DNA of 64,000 nucleotides from Streptomyces endocoffeicus. GTDB taxonomy: Bacteria; Actinomycetota; Actinomycetes; Streptomycetales; Streptomycetaceae. Numbering within the stretch: position 1 is the stretch's first letter; each line of letters opens with the position of its first letter. The stretch is taken from NCBI RefSeq assembly GCF_016741935.1, contig NZ_JAERRG010000005.1, positions 124,001 to 188,000 of the forward strand, in the 5' to 3' direction. The notes under the pieces are model-generated. The model was not told the origin of the DNA. It saw nothing but the letters and a program-made list of their open reading frames with translations, and did not search any database. This document shows positions 51,171-59,471 of the stretch, piece by piece. A program made the translations under genes and the position numbers.

Positions 51171-53017
51171 TGTGCGGAATCGTTGGTTATGTGGGAGGGC
51201 AGTCGGCCCTCGATGTCGTCCTCGCCGGGCTCAAGCGGCTGGAGTACCGCGGCTATGACTCGGCGGGTGTCGCCGTGCTGGCCGACGGTGGGCTGGCGGC
51301 GGCCAAGAAGGCGGGCAAGCTGGGCAACCTGGAGAAGGAGCTGGCCGACCGCCCGCTGCCCGCCGGGGGCACCGGTATCGGTCACACCCGTTGGGCCACC
51401 CACGGCGGCCCGACCGATGCCAACGCCCATCCGCACCTGGACAACGCGGGCCGGGTCTCCGTCGTCCACAACGGCATCATCGAGAACTTCGCCGCGCTCC
51501 GCGCCGAGCTGGCCGAGCGCGGCCATGAGCTGGCCTCCGAGACCGACACCGAGGTCGTGGCGCATCTGCTCGCCGAGTCGTTCTCGTCCTGCGGCGACCT
51601 CGCCGAGGCGATGCGCCAGGTCTGCCGTCGGCTGGAGGGGGCCTTCACGCTGGTGGCGGTGCACGCGGACGCGCCCGATGTGGTGGTCGGGGCGCGCCGC
51701 AACTCGCCGCTGGTCGTCGGCGTCGGCGAGGAGGAGGCGTTCCTCGCCTCCGATGTGGCCGCCTTCATCGCCCACACCCGCGAGGCCATCGAGCTGGGCC
51801 AGGACCAGGTCGTGGAGGCCCGCCGGGACGGTGTGACCGTCACCGACTTCGACGGGGCGCCGGCCGAGGTCCGCCCGTACCACGTGGACTGGGACGCCTC
51901 CGCCGCCGAGAAGGGCGGCTACGACTACTTCATGCTCAAGGAGATCGCCGAGCAGCCGAAGGCCGTCGCGGACACCCTGCTCGGCCGGATCGACCTGGCC
52001 GGGAACCTCTGCCTGGACGAGGTGCGCATCCCGGCCTCGGTGCTGCGCGAGGTCAGCAAGGTCGTGATCGTGGCGTGCGGCACCGCGTACCACGCGGGCA
52101 TGATCGCCAAGTACGCCATCGAGCACTGGACCCGGATCCCCTGCGAGACGGAGCTGGCCAGCGAGTTCCGCTACCGCGACCCGATCCTGGACCAGCGGAC
52201 GCTGGTGATCGCCATCTCGCAGTCCGGCGAGACCATGGACACCCTGATGGCGCTGCGGCACGCCCGTGAGCAGGGCGCGAAGGTGCTGGCCATCTGCAAT
52301 ACGAACGGCTCCACGATTCCGCGTGAGTCGGACGCGGTGCTCTACACCCACGCCGGTCCCGAGGTGGCCGTCGCCTCCACCAAGGCGTTCCTCACCCAGC
52401 TGGTGGCCTGCTACCTGGTGGCCCTCTACCTGGGCCAGGTGCGCGGCACCAAATGGGGCGACGAGATCCTCTCCGTGATCCGCGAGCTGTCGGAGATCGC
52501 CACCCAGGTGGAAGAGGTCCTGGAGACCATGGAGCCGGTACGGGAGCTGGCCCGCACCCTGGCCGACAAGAACACCGTGCTGTTCCTCGGGCGGCACGTC
52601 GGCTACCCGGTCGCCCTGGAGGGCGCGCTCAAGCTCAAGGAGCTCGCGTACATGCACGCCGAGGGCTTCGCGGCGGGCGAGCTCAAGCACGGGCCGATCG
52701 CGCTGATCGAGCAGGATGTGCCGGTCGTGGTGGTCGTGCCGTCGCCGCGCGGGCGGTCGGTGCTCCACGACAAGATCGTCTCCAATATCCAGGAGATCCG
52801 GGCCCGCGGCGCCCGCACCATCGTGATCGCCGAGCGCGGCGACGAGACGGTGGCCCCGTACGCCGACCACCTCATCGAGATCCCCGCCACGCCCACGCTG
52901 CTGCAGCCCCTGGTCGCGACCGTGCCGCTGCAGGTCTTCGCGTGCGAGCTGGCGACGGCGCGCGGCAACGAGGTCGATCAGCCGAGGAACCTGGCCAAGT
53001 CGGTGACGGTCGAGTGA
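51170..53017 (+). CDS. glmS: Glutamine-fructose-6-phosphate aminotransferase (isomerizing)
   Basis: 615 residues from ATG 51170 (MCGIVGYVGGQSALDVVLAG). It makes glucosamine-6-P, the entry to peptidoglycan and other amino sugars. Cys2 is the glutaminase nucleophile after Met removal, and the GATase domain runs to about residue 240. Two SIS sugar-isomerase domains follow (CGTAYHAG, ISQSGETMDT; FLGRHVGYPVALEGALKLKE). The C-terminal RNLAKSVTVE ending is standard. A start further upstream would destroy the Cys2 arrangement. Confidence 0.98.
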   Translation: MCGIVGYVGGQSALDVVLAGLKRLEYRGYDSAGVAVLADGGLAAAKKAGKLGNLEKELADRPLPAGGTGIGHTRWATHGGPTDANAHPHLDNAGRVSVVHNGIIENFAALRAELAERGHELASETDTEVVAHLLAESFSSCGDLAEAMRQVCRRLEGAFTLVAVHADAPDVVVGARRNSPLVVGVGEEEAFLASDVAAFIAHTREAIELGQDQVVEARRDGVTVTDFDGAPAEVRPYHVDWDASAAEKGGYDYFMLKEIAEQPKAVADTLLGRIDLAGNLCLDEVRIPASVLREVSKVVIVACGTAYHAGMIAKYAIEHWTRIPCETELASEFRYRDPILDQRTLVIAISQSGETMDTLMALRHAREQGAKVLAICNTNGSTIPRESDAVLYTHAGPEVAVASTKAFLTQLVACYLVALYLGQVRGTKWGDEILSVIRELSEIATQVEEVLETMEPVRELARTLADKNTVLFLGRHVGYPVALEGALKLKELAYMHAEGFAAGELKHGPIALIEQDVPVVVVVPSPRGRSVLHDKIVSNIQEIRARGARTIVIAERGDETVAPYADHLIEIPATPTLLQPLVATVPLQVFACELATARGNEVDQPRNLAKSVTVE

Positions 53018-53051
53018 CCCGTAGGCCTCGCGGACCCCGTCGAGCGACGCC

Positions 53052-53420
53052 GTGATCATCGGCGTCGGTATCGACGTCGCCGAGATCGACCGCTTCGACG
53101 ACGCGCTGCGGCGCACCCCCGGGATGGCGGACCGCCTGTTCGTCGAGCGCGAGCTGTGGCTGCCGAGCGGGGAGCGCCGCGGTATGGCCTCCTTGGCCGC
53201 CCGCTTCGCGGCCAAGGAGGCGCTCGCCAAGTCCCTGGGCGCCCCCGGCGGCCTGCGCTGGACCGACGCCGAGGTCCTCACCGAGCCGAGCGGCCGCCCC
53301 CGCCTCTCGGTCCGCGGCACGGTCGCCACGTGCGCCGAGCGGCTGGGGGTGCGGGGCCTGCACGTCTCCCTGAGCCATGACGCGGGGGTCGCGTCGGCGG
53401 TCGTGATCGCGGAGGGGTGA
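53052..53420 (+). CDS. acpS: Holo-[acyl-carrier-protein] synthase
   Basis: 122 residues from GTG 53052 (MIIGVGIDVAEIDRFDDALR). It transfers phosphopantetheine from CoA to acyl carrier protein. The Mg-binding Asp is in GIDVAEIDRF and the Glu in FAAKEALAKSLG. The ribosome site is weak. It lies 34 bases after glmS. In Streptomyces such an enzyme may also serve antibiotic carrier proteins. Confidence 0.96.
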   Translation: MIIGVGIDVAEIDRFDDALRRTPGMADRLFVERELWLPSGERRGMASLAARFAAKEALAKSLGAPGGLRWTDAEVLTEPSGRPRLSVRGTVATCAERLGVRGLHVSLSHDAGVASAVVIAEG

Positions 53421-53739
53421 GGGGTCCGCGGGGTCCGCGAGGTCCACTGGGTGCGGGTGCGTGGGTGGTGCTCCCGCTATTCGTGGGGGTGCCGGGGGCG
53501 GGGCCTCCGGGGCGGCGCCCTGGACCGCACATTTACGGCGCCGTTGGCCGGGGACGTTGCGTGGGCCGGAGATCGGCGCCACAAATATGCGTGAGCGTCC
53601 AGGACCCCACCCCTCCGACCCCACCCCCTCCCGCCTCGTCGGCGGCTACCCGCCGGTGGGCGCCAGGGAGCCCGACCCGCTGGTGCCTATCCCCGGCAGG
53701 GAGAGGCTGCGCGCCGCGGGTCGACCGATACTCGGAGCC
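53421..53739. other. 319-base gap with a repeat half-element
   Basis: The segment 53454-53501 matches 56502-56550 at about nine of ten positions. The remainder is GC-rich and shows no gene. GATACT (53728-53733), six bases before the XRE start, is a possible -10. Confidence 0.5.
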
Positions 53740-54624
53740 ATGAACGGGAAATCACAGCTCGGGGACTTCCTGCAGACGCGGCGCTCCCAGCTACGACCCG
53801 ACGAGGCCGGGGTGCCCACCTACGGGGAGCGCCGGCGGGTGCCGGGTCTTCGCCGTGAGGAACTGGCGCTGCTGGCGGGGGTGAGCGCCTCCTACTACGC
53901 CCGGTTGGAACAGGGGCACTCGCGGGGCGCCTCGCCGGAGGTGCTGGACGCGATCGCCCGGGCCCTGCGGCTGGACGAGTCCGAGTGCCGGCACCTGCAC
54001 GACCTGGCCCGATCGGCCAAGCCCCGCGGTCGGCGGCGCCCCACGCCGGAGCGCGTGACGGAGCCCACCGCCCAGCTGCTGGACGCGCTCGGGGACGTCC
54101 CCGCGGCCGTGGTCGGCCGGCGCAGTGACGTTCTGGCGTGGAATCGACTGGGCCACGCCCTGTTCGCCGGTCACCTCGACCCCGGTGCCCCGGACGTACC
54201 GGCGGAGCGCCCCAACATGGCCAGACTGGTGTTCCTCGACGCCCATACGCGCGACCTGTACGCGGACTGGCCGAGCAAGGCCAAGGCGGTGGTGGGGAAT
54301 CTGCGCCTGGTGGCGGGCCAGTACCCGCAGGACGCCGCACTGCACACGCTGTTGGGTGAGCTGAGCGCGAAGAGCGAGGACTTCGCGTCCATGTGGGCCG
54401 ACCACCGGGTCAGGGCCTGCGCGGTCGCCGACTACGAGATGCGGCACCCGCTGGTCGGTCCACTGACCGTCCTGCAGCAGACCCTCAGTCAGGGGCCGGG
54501 CCCCAGTGCCGTGGTCGCCACCACCGCGGCGGGCTCACCCTCGCGAGCCGCCCTGGACCTCCTCGCCCAGGCCATCACTCGGGCCACCCCCGCCCGTTCG
54601 GACAGCGGGCTCAGCACCGGCTGA
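53740..54624 (+). CDS. XRE-family regulator with MmyB-like ligand-binding domain
   Basis: 294 residues from ATG 53740 (MNGKSQLGDFLQTRRSQLRP). The helix-turn-helix is at about residues 10-85 (GLRREELALLAGVSASYYAR, LEQGHSRGASPEVLDAIARA). Residues about 105-275 match the MmyB-type C-terminal domain (VVGRRSDVLAWNRLGHALFA; RLVFLDAHTRDLYADW), which in relatives can hold a small ligand. Such regulators usually control the adjacent enzyme gene, here the MBL-fold hydrolase. A CGGAG site precedes the start. Confidence 0.9.
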   Translation: MNGKSQLGDFLQTRRSQLRPDEAGVPTYGERRRVPGLRREELALLAGVSASYYARLEQGHSRGASPEVLDAIARALRLDESECRHLHDLARSAKPRGRRRPTPERVTEPTAQLLDALGDVPAAVVGRRSDVLAWNRLGHALFAGHLDPGAPDVPAERPNMARLVFLDAHTRDLYADWPSKAKAVVGNLRLVAGQYPQDAALHTLLGELSAKSEDFASMWADHRVRACAVADYEMRHPLVGPLTVLQQTLSQGPGPSAVVATTAAGSPSRAALDLLAQAITRATPARSDSGLSTG

Positions 54625-54694
54625 CCCCGCACACCATCCACCCTCATGCGTCGGCGTGTCGCTTCCGCATGCCCGAAAGCAGTTGAAGGAACCC

Positions 54695-54873
54695 GTGTTC
54701 ACCGAGGTCTCCAAGGGCGCCGTCCTGGCCGCCGCCCTGGCTGCCGTCCTGGCCGCCGCGGTCCGCAGGGTCCAACCTCCATCGCGCTGCGTGGTGACAC
54801 CGGCTACGTCCCGAGCGCCGCCTGCCTCACCGCGAAGGACCCCAACCTCGTCCTCGCCCGCCTGGACGGCTGA
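54695..54873 (+). pseudogene. Frameshifted small secreted-protein ORF
   Basis: GTG 54695 has a good ribosome site (GAAGGA, six bases upstream). It encodes a signal-peptide-like stretch (TEVSKGAVLAAALAAVLAAA). Around 54765-54775 this frame turns to improbable sequence, while another frame (the one ending at TGA 54871-54873) gives TSIALRGDTGYVPSAACLTA, then KDPNLVLARLDG. Joined, they would make a secreted peptide of about 60 residues. A frameshift mutation, sequencing error or decayed gene would explain this. Confidence 0.4.
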
Positions 54874-54912
54874 GCCTCGGTCGGCACCAATCCCCACTTT
54901 ACGGAGAACCCC

Positions 54913-55818
54913 ATGCGCGACATGCACGAGATCACCCTGGGTGACGTCACGGTCACCCGGATCGAGGAGATGCACGGGCCGATCATGCCCACCGACCAGT
55001 TCTTCCCCGACCTGCCCGAGCAGGCATGGAAGGACCACCGCGACATGCTCGTCCCCGATCACCTGGGAGAGCACGACACCATGGTGCACGCCGCCATGCA
55101 GACCTGGCTGCTGCGCAGCGAGGGCCGCACCATCCTGGTCGACACCGGCGTCGGCAACGACAAGTCCCGCCCGGCCGTCGAGGCGTGGGACCACCTGCGG
55201 CTGGACTACCTCGGCACCCTCGCCCGGGCCGGTGTGCGGCCCGAGGACGTCGACCTCGTGGTCAACACCCACCTGCACGCCGACCACGTCGGCTGGAACA
55301 CCCGCCTGGTCGACGGTGCCTGGGTGCCGACCTTCCCCAACGCCACCTACCTGATGCCCCGGGCCGACTTCGAGCGCTGGAACCCGGCGACCCACCCGGA
55401 CATCGCCGGCGGCGTCAACGAGAACGTCTTCGAGGACAGCGTCGCCCCCGTCCACGCCGCCGGTCAGGTGCTGCTGTGGGAGGACAGCCACACCATCGAC
55501 GCCAACCTGCGGCTGGAGGCGGCACCCGGGCACACCCCCGGCTCCAGCGTGATCACCCTGGCCTCCGGCAGCGACCGCGCGGTGTTCGCCGGCGACTTGG
55601 TGCACACCCCGCTGCAGATCATGGAGCCCGAGCACAACAGCTGCTTCTGCGAGGACCCGGCCGCCTCCCGCGCCACCCGCCACAAGATCCTCGGCCGGGC
55701 CGCCGACCAGAACGCCCTGATACTGCCCGCACACCTCGCCGGCCACAGCGCACTGGAGGTCCAGCGCGACGCCGGCGCCTTCGCCATCAAGCGGTGGGCC
55801 CCCTTCAGCCGACTCTGA
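54913..55818 (+). CDS. Metallo-beta-lactamase-fold hydrolase
   Basis: 301 residues from ATG 54913 with ACGGAGA upstream. The zinc motif THLHADHVGWNT is complete. Further ligands are in AAPGHTPGSS, FAGDLVHTP and LPAHLAGHS. The N-terminal MHEITLGDVTVTRIEEMHGP resembles the quorum-quenching/alkylsulfatase-like general MBL group, so lactone hydrolysis is possible but not shown. Likely regulated by the XRE protein upstream. Confidence 0.9.
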   Translation: MRDMHEITLGDVTVTRIEEMHGPIMPTDQFFPDLPEQAWKDHRDMLVPDHLGEHDTMVHAAMQTWLLRSEGRTILVDTGVGNDKSRPAVEAWDHLRLDYLGTLARAGVRPEDVDLVVNTHLHADHVGWNTRLVDGAWVPTFPNATYLMPRADFERWNPATHPDIAGGVNENVFEDSVAPVHAAGQVLLWEDSHTIDANLRLEAAPGHTPGSSVITLASGSDRAVFAGDLVHTPLQIMEPEHNSCFCEDPAASRATRHKILGRAADQNALILPAHLAGHSALEVQRDAGAFAIKRWAPFSRL

Positions 55819-55881
55819 CCCCCGCCTCGGACCGAAGGCACGGGCCGACCGTGCGGCCCCAGGCGAGCCCGTCGTGACCAC

Positions 55882-55917
55882 CCCGGGTGGCGCCGCCCGC
55901 GGAGGGCGCCACCCGGG
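55882..55917. terminator. 13-bp perfect hairpin after the MBL gene
   Basis: Arms 55882-55894 and 55905-55917 are perfectly complementary with a 10-base loop. It lies between convergent genes. Confidence 0.8.
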
Positions 55918-56038
55918 TACGACACCGAGCGGCGCGCCACCATGCGCATCGCCCAGGACTGGACCCTCACCTACGCCCCCCGTGCCTGGCCCGGTCAAGC
56001 GCCAGTCGCGTCGCGCGAGCGCGCCGGGGACAGAGACG

Positions 56039-56404
56039 TCAGCTGACGTCCTTCTCGATCGCCTCGAAGATGTCCGCGTCCGTCTCCTGCTGCCACCCGG
56101 GAAGATCCGGCCAGTCGGCGACGTACCCGGGCTTCGGGTCCTCGAAGTGCCGGTACATCTGCGCGGTCCAGCACGTAGCGACGAAGCGCCCCTTCTGCTC
56201 CCGCGTAAGTCGCCCGGCGTGCCCCTCGCTCACCTCCAGAAACTGCCTCACCTGCTCGTACACCGCCCTGGCAGCCACCCGCTCCCACTCCGGGGTCTCC
56301 TCCCAAGGGGTCACATAACCCGGCTTGGGCTCCCCGGGAAAGTGCCGCCGCACCCCCGCGATCCACGCCTCCCGGAACAGCCGGGCACCCTCGGTCCGCG
56401 ACAT
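56039..56404 (-). CDS. Small protein with two copies of a Trp-rich motif
   Basis: 121 residues from ATG 56404 after AAAGGGG. It is internally duplicated: residues about 19-55 (RRHFPGEPKPGYVTPWEETP, ending VYEQVRQFL) and about 84-118 (YRHFEDPKPGYVADWPDLPG, ending IFEAIEKDV). Each unit pairs a His-Phe/PKPGY/Trp segment with a C-terminal helix. No signal or membrane segment. Function not recognised. Confidence 0.75.
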   Translation of the reverse strand: MSRTEGARLFREAWIAGVRRHFPGEPKPGYVTPWEETPEWERVAARAVYEQVRQFLEVSEGHAGRLTREQKGRFVATCWTAQMYRHFEDPKPGYVADWPDLPGWQQETDADIFEAIEKDVS

Positions 56405-56501
56405 CCCTGCCCCTTTCGTCAGTTCACGCTCAGTGCCTTGATCATCCCGGAGGGGTGACCTCGCCGGTCCTGCGGTGCGGTTGCTTGTGCGGGTTGATGG
56501 C

Positions 56502-56620
56502 GCGGGTGCGTGGGTGGTGCGCCCGCTGTTCGTGGTGAGTGCCGGGGGCGCCGAGGCCCCGCGCCCGGCACCCACCACGAACAGCGGGCGCACCCCAGCG
56601 ACCACCACGCACCCGCACCC
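56502..56620. repeat. Long inverted repeat, full copy of a dispersed element
   Basis: The arm 56516-56546 (core GCGCCCGCTGTTCGTGGTG) pairs with about 56563-56594. Outer arms containing CGGGTGCGTGG/CCACGCACCCG extend the structure. The left arm recurs at 53454-53501. It lies just after the nnrD stop and could act as its terminator. Confidence 0.65.
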
Positions 56621-56639
56621 AGCGGACCCCGCGGAACCC

Positions 56640-58208
56640 TCAGGCCAGCACGTCCCGCCACGTGTCCGTCAGCGCCGTCGACACGTCGTACGCCGCGATG
56701 GGCGCGCCATGCGGGGCCGTGGTGCGGCGGGCGGCCAGGCCGTGGAGGTAGGCGCCCACCGAGGCCGCGTCGCGGGCGGGGAGGCCCGTGGCGAGCAGGG
56801 AGCCGATCAGGCCGGACAGCACATCGCCGCTGCCCGCCGTGGCCAGCCAGCCGACGCCGGTGGGGTTGACGCGTACCGGCTGGTGCTCGGCGGCGATCAG
56901 CGTGGTCGACCCCTTCAGCAGTACGGTCGCGCCGTAGCGCTCGGACAGCGCCCTTACGGCGGCCAGCCGCCCCGCCTCGACCTCCTCGCGGCTCACACCG
57001 AGCAGCGCCGCCGCCTCGCCCGCATGCGGGGTGAGGACCGTGGCCGCCTCGCGTTTGCGCAGGTCACTGCCGGTGGGCAGCAGGTGGAGCCCATCGGCGT
57101 CGACCAGGACCGGGACATCGGAGGCGAGGACGTCCTCCAGGGAGTGCCGGGCCGCCGCGCCGTCGCCGAGGCCGGGGCCGACGACCCACGACTGGACCCG
57201 GCCCGCCTTGGCCGGGGGCCCGGAGTGGACGAGGGTCTCGGGGAAGCGCGCGATGACCGTATCGGCCCCGGGGCCGACGTAGCGCACCGCCCCCGCACCG
57301 CCCCGCAGCGCCCCCGAGACCGCCAGTACGGCCGCGCCCGGGTAGCGGGCGGAGCCCGCGACGACGCCCACCACGCCGCGCCGGTACTTATCGCTCTCCG
57401 CCGACGGCCGGGGCAGCATCGCCGCCACGTCCTCGTGCTGCAGCGCCTCCACGTCGGGGTCGGCCGGAAGGTGGGCGTCCAGCCCGATGTCGACCAGCCG
57501 CAGGGCGCCCGAGTGGGTGCGGGCGGGGTCGATGAGCAGCCCCGGCTTGTACGCGCCGAAGGTGATCGTGGCGTCCGCGCGCACGGCGGAGCCGCGCACC
57601 TCGCCCGTGTCGGCGTCGACCCCGCTGGGCAGGTCCACGGCGACGACGATCCCGCGCACCGCCCGGACCAGCCGCTCCGCGTCGGGCCGCAGCCCGCCCT
57701 TGCCGCCGATCCCGACGATCCCGTCGACGACGAGATCGGCACGCGCGACGGCCGCCTCGGCGCGGCCGTCCGCCCCCTCGCCGCCGAGGCCCGTCAGCTC
57801 GCGATCCGCCACCGCGCTGCCGCCTGCCGCCGCCCCACCGCTGCCCGCCACCGGGCCACCGCCTGCCGCCGCCCCGCCGCCCCCGGCGGCCCCAGCGGCC
57901 ACCACCCGCCCGCCCGCCGCTCGCAAGGCGGCGAGGCCGCCCCCGTGCGCCCGGTCGGGGTTCAGCAGTACCGCCGTGACGCCCGCGCCGCGGCGGGCCA
58001 GGCGGGCGCCCGCGTAGAGCGCGTCGCCGCCGTTGTCGCCGCTGCCGACGAGCAGGGCCACCCGGGAGCCGTACACCCGGCCCAGCAGATCGGCGCACGC
58101 GGCCGCGAGTCCCGCCGCCGCGCGCTGCATGAGCGCTCCTTCGGGCAGCCGTGCCATCAGTTCGCGCTCGGCGGCCCGTACGGTCTCGACGCTGTAGGCA
58201 ATCCTCAT
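56640..58208 (-). CDS. nnrD: Bifunctional NAD(P)H-hydrate epimerase / ADP-dependent dehydratase
   Basis: 522 residues from ATG 58208, nine bases after GGGAG; ATG 58214 is too near that site. It repairs hydrated NADH and NADPH. Residues about 1-215 are the YjeF-type epimerase (LLVGSGDNGGDALYAGARLA; ADLVVDGIVGIGGKGGL). Residues about 225-515 are the ribokinase-like dehydratase (SDKYRRGVVGVVAGS; TPHAGEAAALL; TAGSGDVLSGLIGSLLA). An unusual Gly/Ala-only stretch sits at about residues 107-140 in the epimerase part. Divergent from alr. Confidence 0.96.
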   Translation of the reverse strand: MRIAYSVETVRAAERELMARLPEGALMQRAAAGLAAACADLLGRVYGSRVALLVGSGDNGGDALYAGARLARRGAGVTAVLLNPDRAHGGGLAALRAAGGRVVAAGAAGGGGAAAGGGPVAGSGGAAAGGSAVADRELTGLGGEGADGRAEAAVARADLVVDGIVGIGGKGGLRPDAERLVRAVRGIVVAVDLPSGVDADTGEVRGSAVRADATITFGAYKPGLLIDPARTHSGALRLVDIGLDAHLPADPDVEALQHEDVAAMLPRPSAESDKYRRGVVGVVAGSARYPGAAVLAVSGALRGGAGAVRYVGPGADTVIARFPETLVHSGPPAKAGRVQSWVVGPGLGDGAAARHSLEDVLASDVPVLVDADGLHLLPTGSDLRKREAATVLTPHAGEAAALLGVSREEVEAGRLAAVRALSERYGATVLLKGSTTLIAAEHQPVRVNPTGVGWLATAGSGDVLSGLIGSLLATGLPARDAASVGAYLHGLAARRTTAPHGAPIAAYDVSTALTDTWRDVLA

Positions 58209-58314
58209 GCCCATAGTCTCCCTAACCGAGGGCACTCCTTGGGTGGAAGGCGAGGCACTGCGTGCGGAGAAGCACACACTCCGGTCGGGGGATCGGCCTG
58301 AGAGACTGACGGAG

Positions 58315-59469
58315 ATGGACGAGACACCGATGCGCGCCCGTGCCGTGGTCGATCTGGCCGCCCTACGGGCCAACGTGAGGGCGCTGCGCGCCGCGGCACC
58401 CACGGCCGAGCTGATGACCGTGGTCAAGTCGGACGCCTATGGCCACGGCATGATCCCCTGCGCGCGCGCCGCCCGCGCGGCGGGCGCGGACTGGCTGGGC
58501 GCGGCCACGCCCGAGGAGGCGTTCGGGCTACGGGCGGCGGGGGACACGGGCCGGCTGATGTGCTGGCTGTGGACGCCCGGCGGCCCCTGGCGGCAGGCGA
58601 TCGAGGCGGACATCGACGTCTCGGCCAGCGGGCTGTGGGCGCTGCGCGAGGCCGTCGCCGCGGCCCGCGCGTGCGGCCTTACCGCGCGGCTGCACCTGAA
58701 GGCGGACACCGGGCTCGGCCGCAACGGCTGCCAGCCCGCCGACTGGCCCGCCCTGGTCGCCGAGGCCCGAGCCGCCGAGGCGGAAGGGGCCATCCGGGTG
58801 GCGGGGCTGTGGTCCCACTTCGCGTGCGCGGACGAGCCGGGCCATCCGTCCATCGCCGCCCAGCTGTCGGTCTTCCGCGAGATGATCGCGCACGCCGAAC
58901 GGGCGGGGCTGCGGCCGGAGGTGCGCCACATCGCCAACTCACCGGCGACCCTGACCGTGCCCGAGTCGCACTTCGACCTCGTCCGGACCGGCATCTCCAC
59001 GTACGGCATCTCCCCGAGCCCCGAACTCGGCACGGCCGCCGACTTCGGGCTGCGCCCGGTGATGACGCTGTCCGCCGCGCTCGCCTCGGTCAAGCGGGTG
59101 CCGGGCGGGCACGGCGTCTCCTACGGGCACCGCTATGTGACCCCCGGCGAGACGACCCTCGCGCTGGTGCCCGTCGGCTACGGGGACGGCATTCCGCGCC
59201 ATGCCTCGGGCACCGGCCCGGTACTGGTCGCGGGAAAGTGGCGGACCATCGCGGGCACGGTCGCCATGGACCAGTTCGTTGTGGATCTGGGCGGCGACAC
59301 CGCCGCCCCGGGGGACGAGGCGGTGCTGTTCGGTCCGGGGGACCGGGGCGAGCCGACCGTCGAGGACTGGGCGCGGGCCGTGGGCACGATCGGCTACGAG
59401 ATCGTGACCAGGATCTCGGCCCGTATTCCCCGCGTTTATGTAGGTGAGGACGGGGGCACAGGGAACTGA
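58315..59469 (+). CDS. alr: Alanine racemase
   Basis: 384 residues from ATG 58315; ATG 58330 is an alternative, and the ribosome site is not decisive. It makes D-alanine for peptidoglycan. The PLP lysine is in MTVVKSDAYGHG and the catalytic Tyr in HGVSYGHRYVTPGETT. The MDQFVVDLGG and GTIGYEIVTRISARIPRVY signatures are intact. It is followed after 2 bases by the alpha/beta hydrolase. Confidence 0.97.
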   Translation: MDETPMRARAVVDLAALRANVRALRAAAPTAELMTVVKSDAYGHGMIPCARAARAAGADWLGAATPEEAFGLRAAGDTGRLMCWLWTPGGPWRQAIEADIDVSASGLWALREAVAAARACGLTARLHLKADTGLGRNGCQPADWPALVAEARAAEAEGAIRVAGLWSHFACADEPGHPSIAAQLSVFREMIAHAERAGLRPEVRHIANSPATLTVPESHFDLVRTGISTYGISPSPELGTAADFGLRPVMTLSAALASVKRVPGGHGVSYGHRYVTPGETTLALVPVGYGDGIPRHASGTGPVLVAGKWRTIAGTVAMDQFVVDLGGDTAAPGDEAVLFGPGDRGEPTVEDWARAVGTIGYEIVTRISARIPRVYVGEDGGTGN

Positions 59470-59471
59470 CC

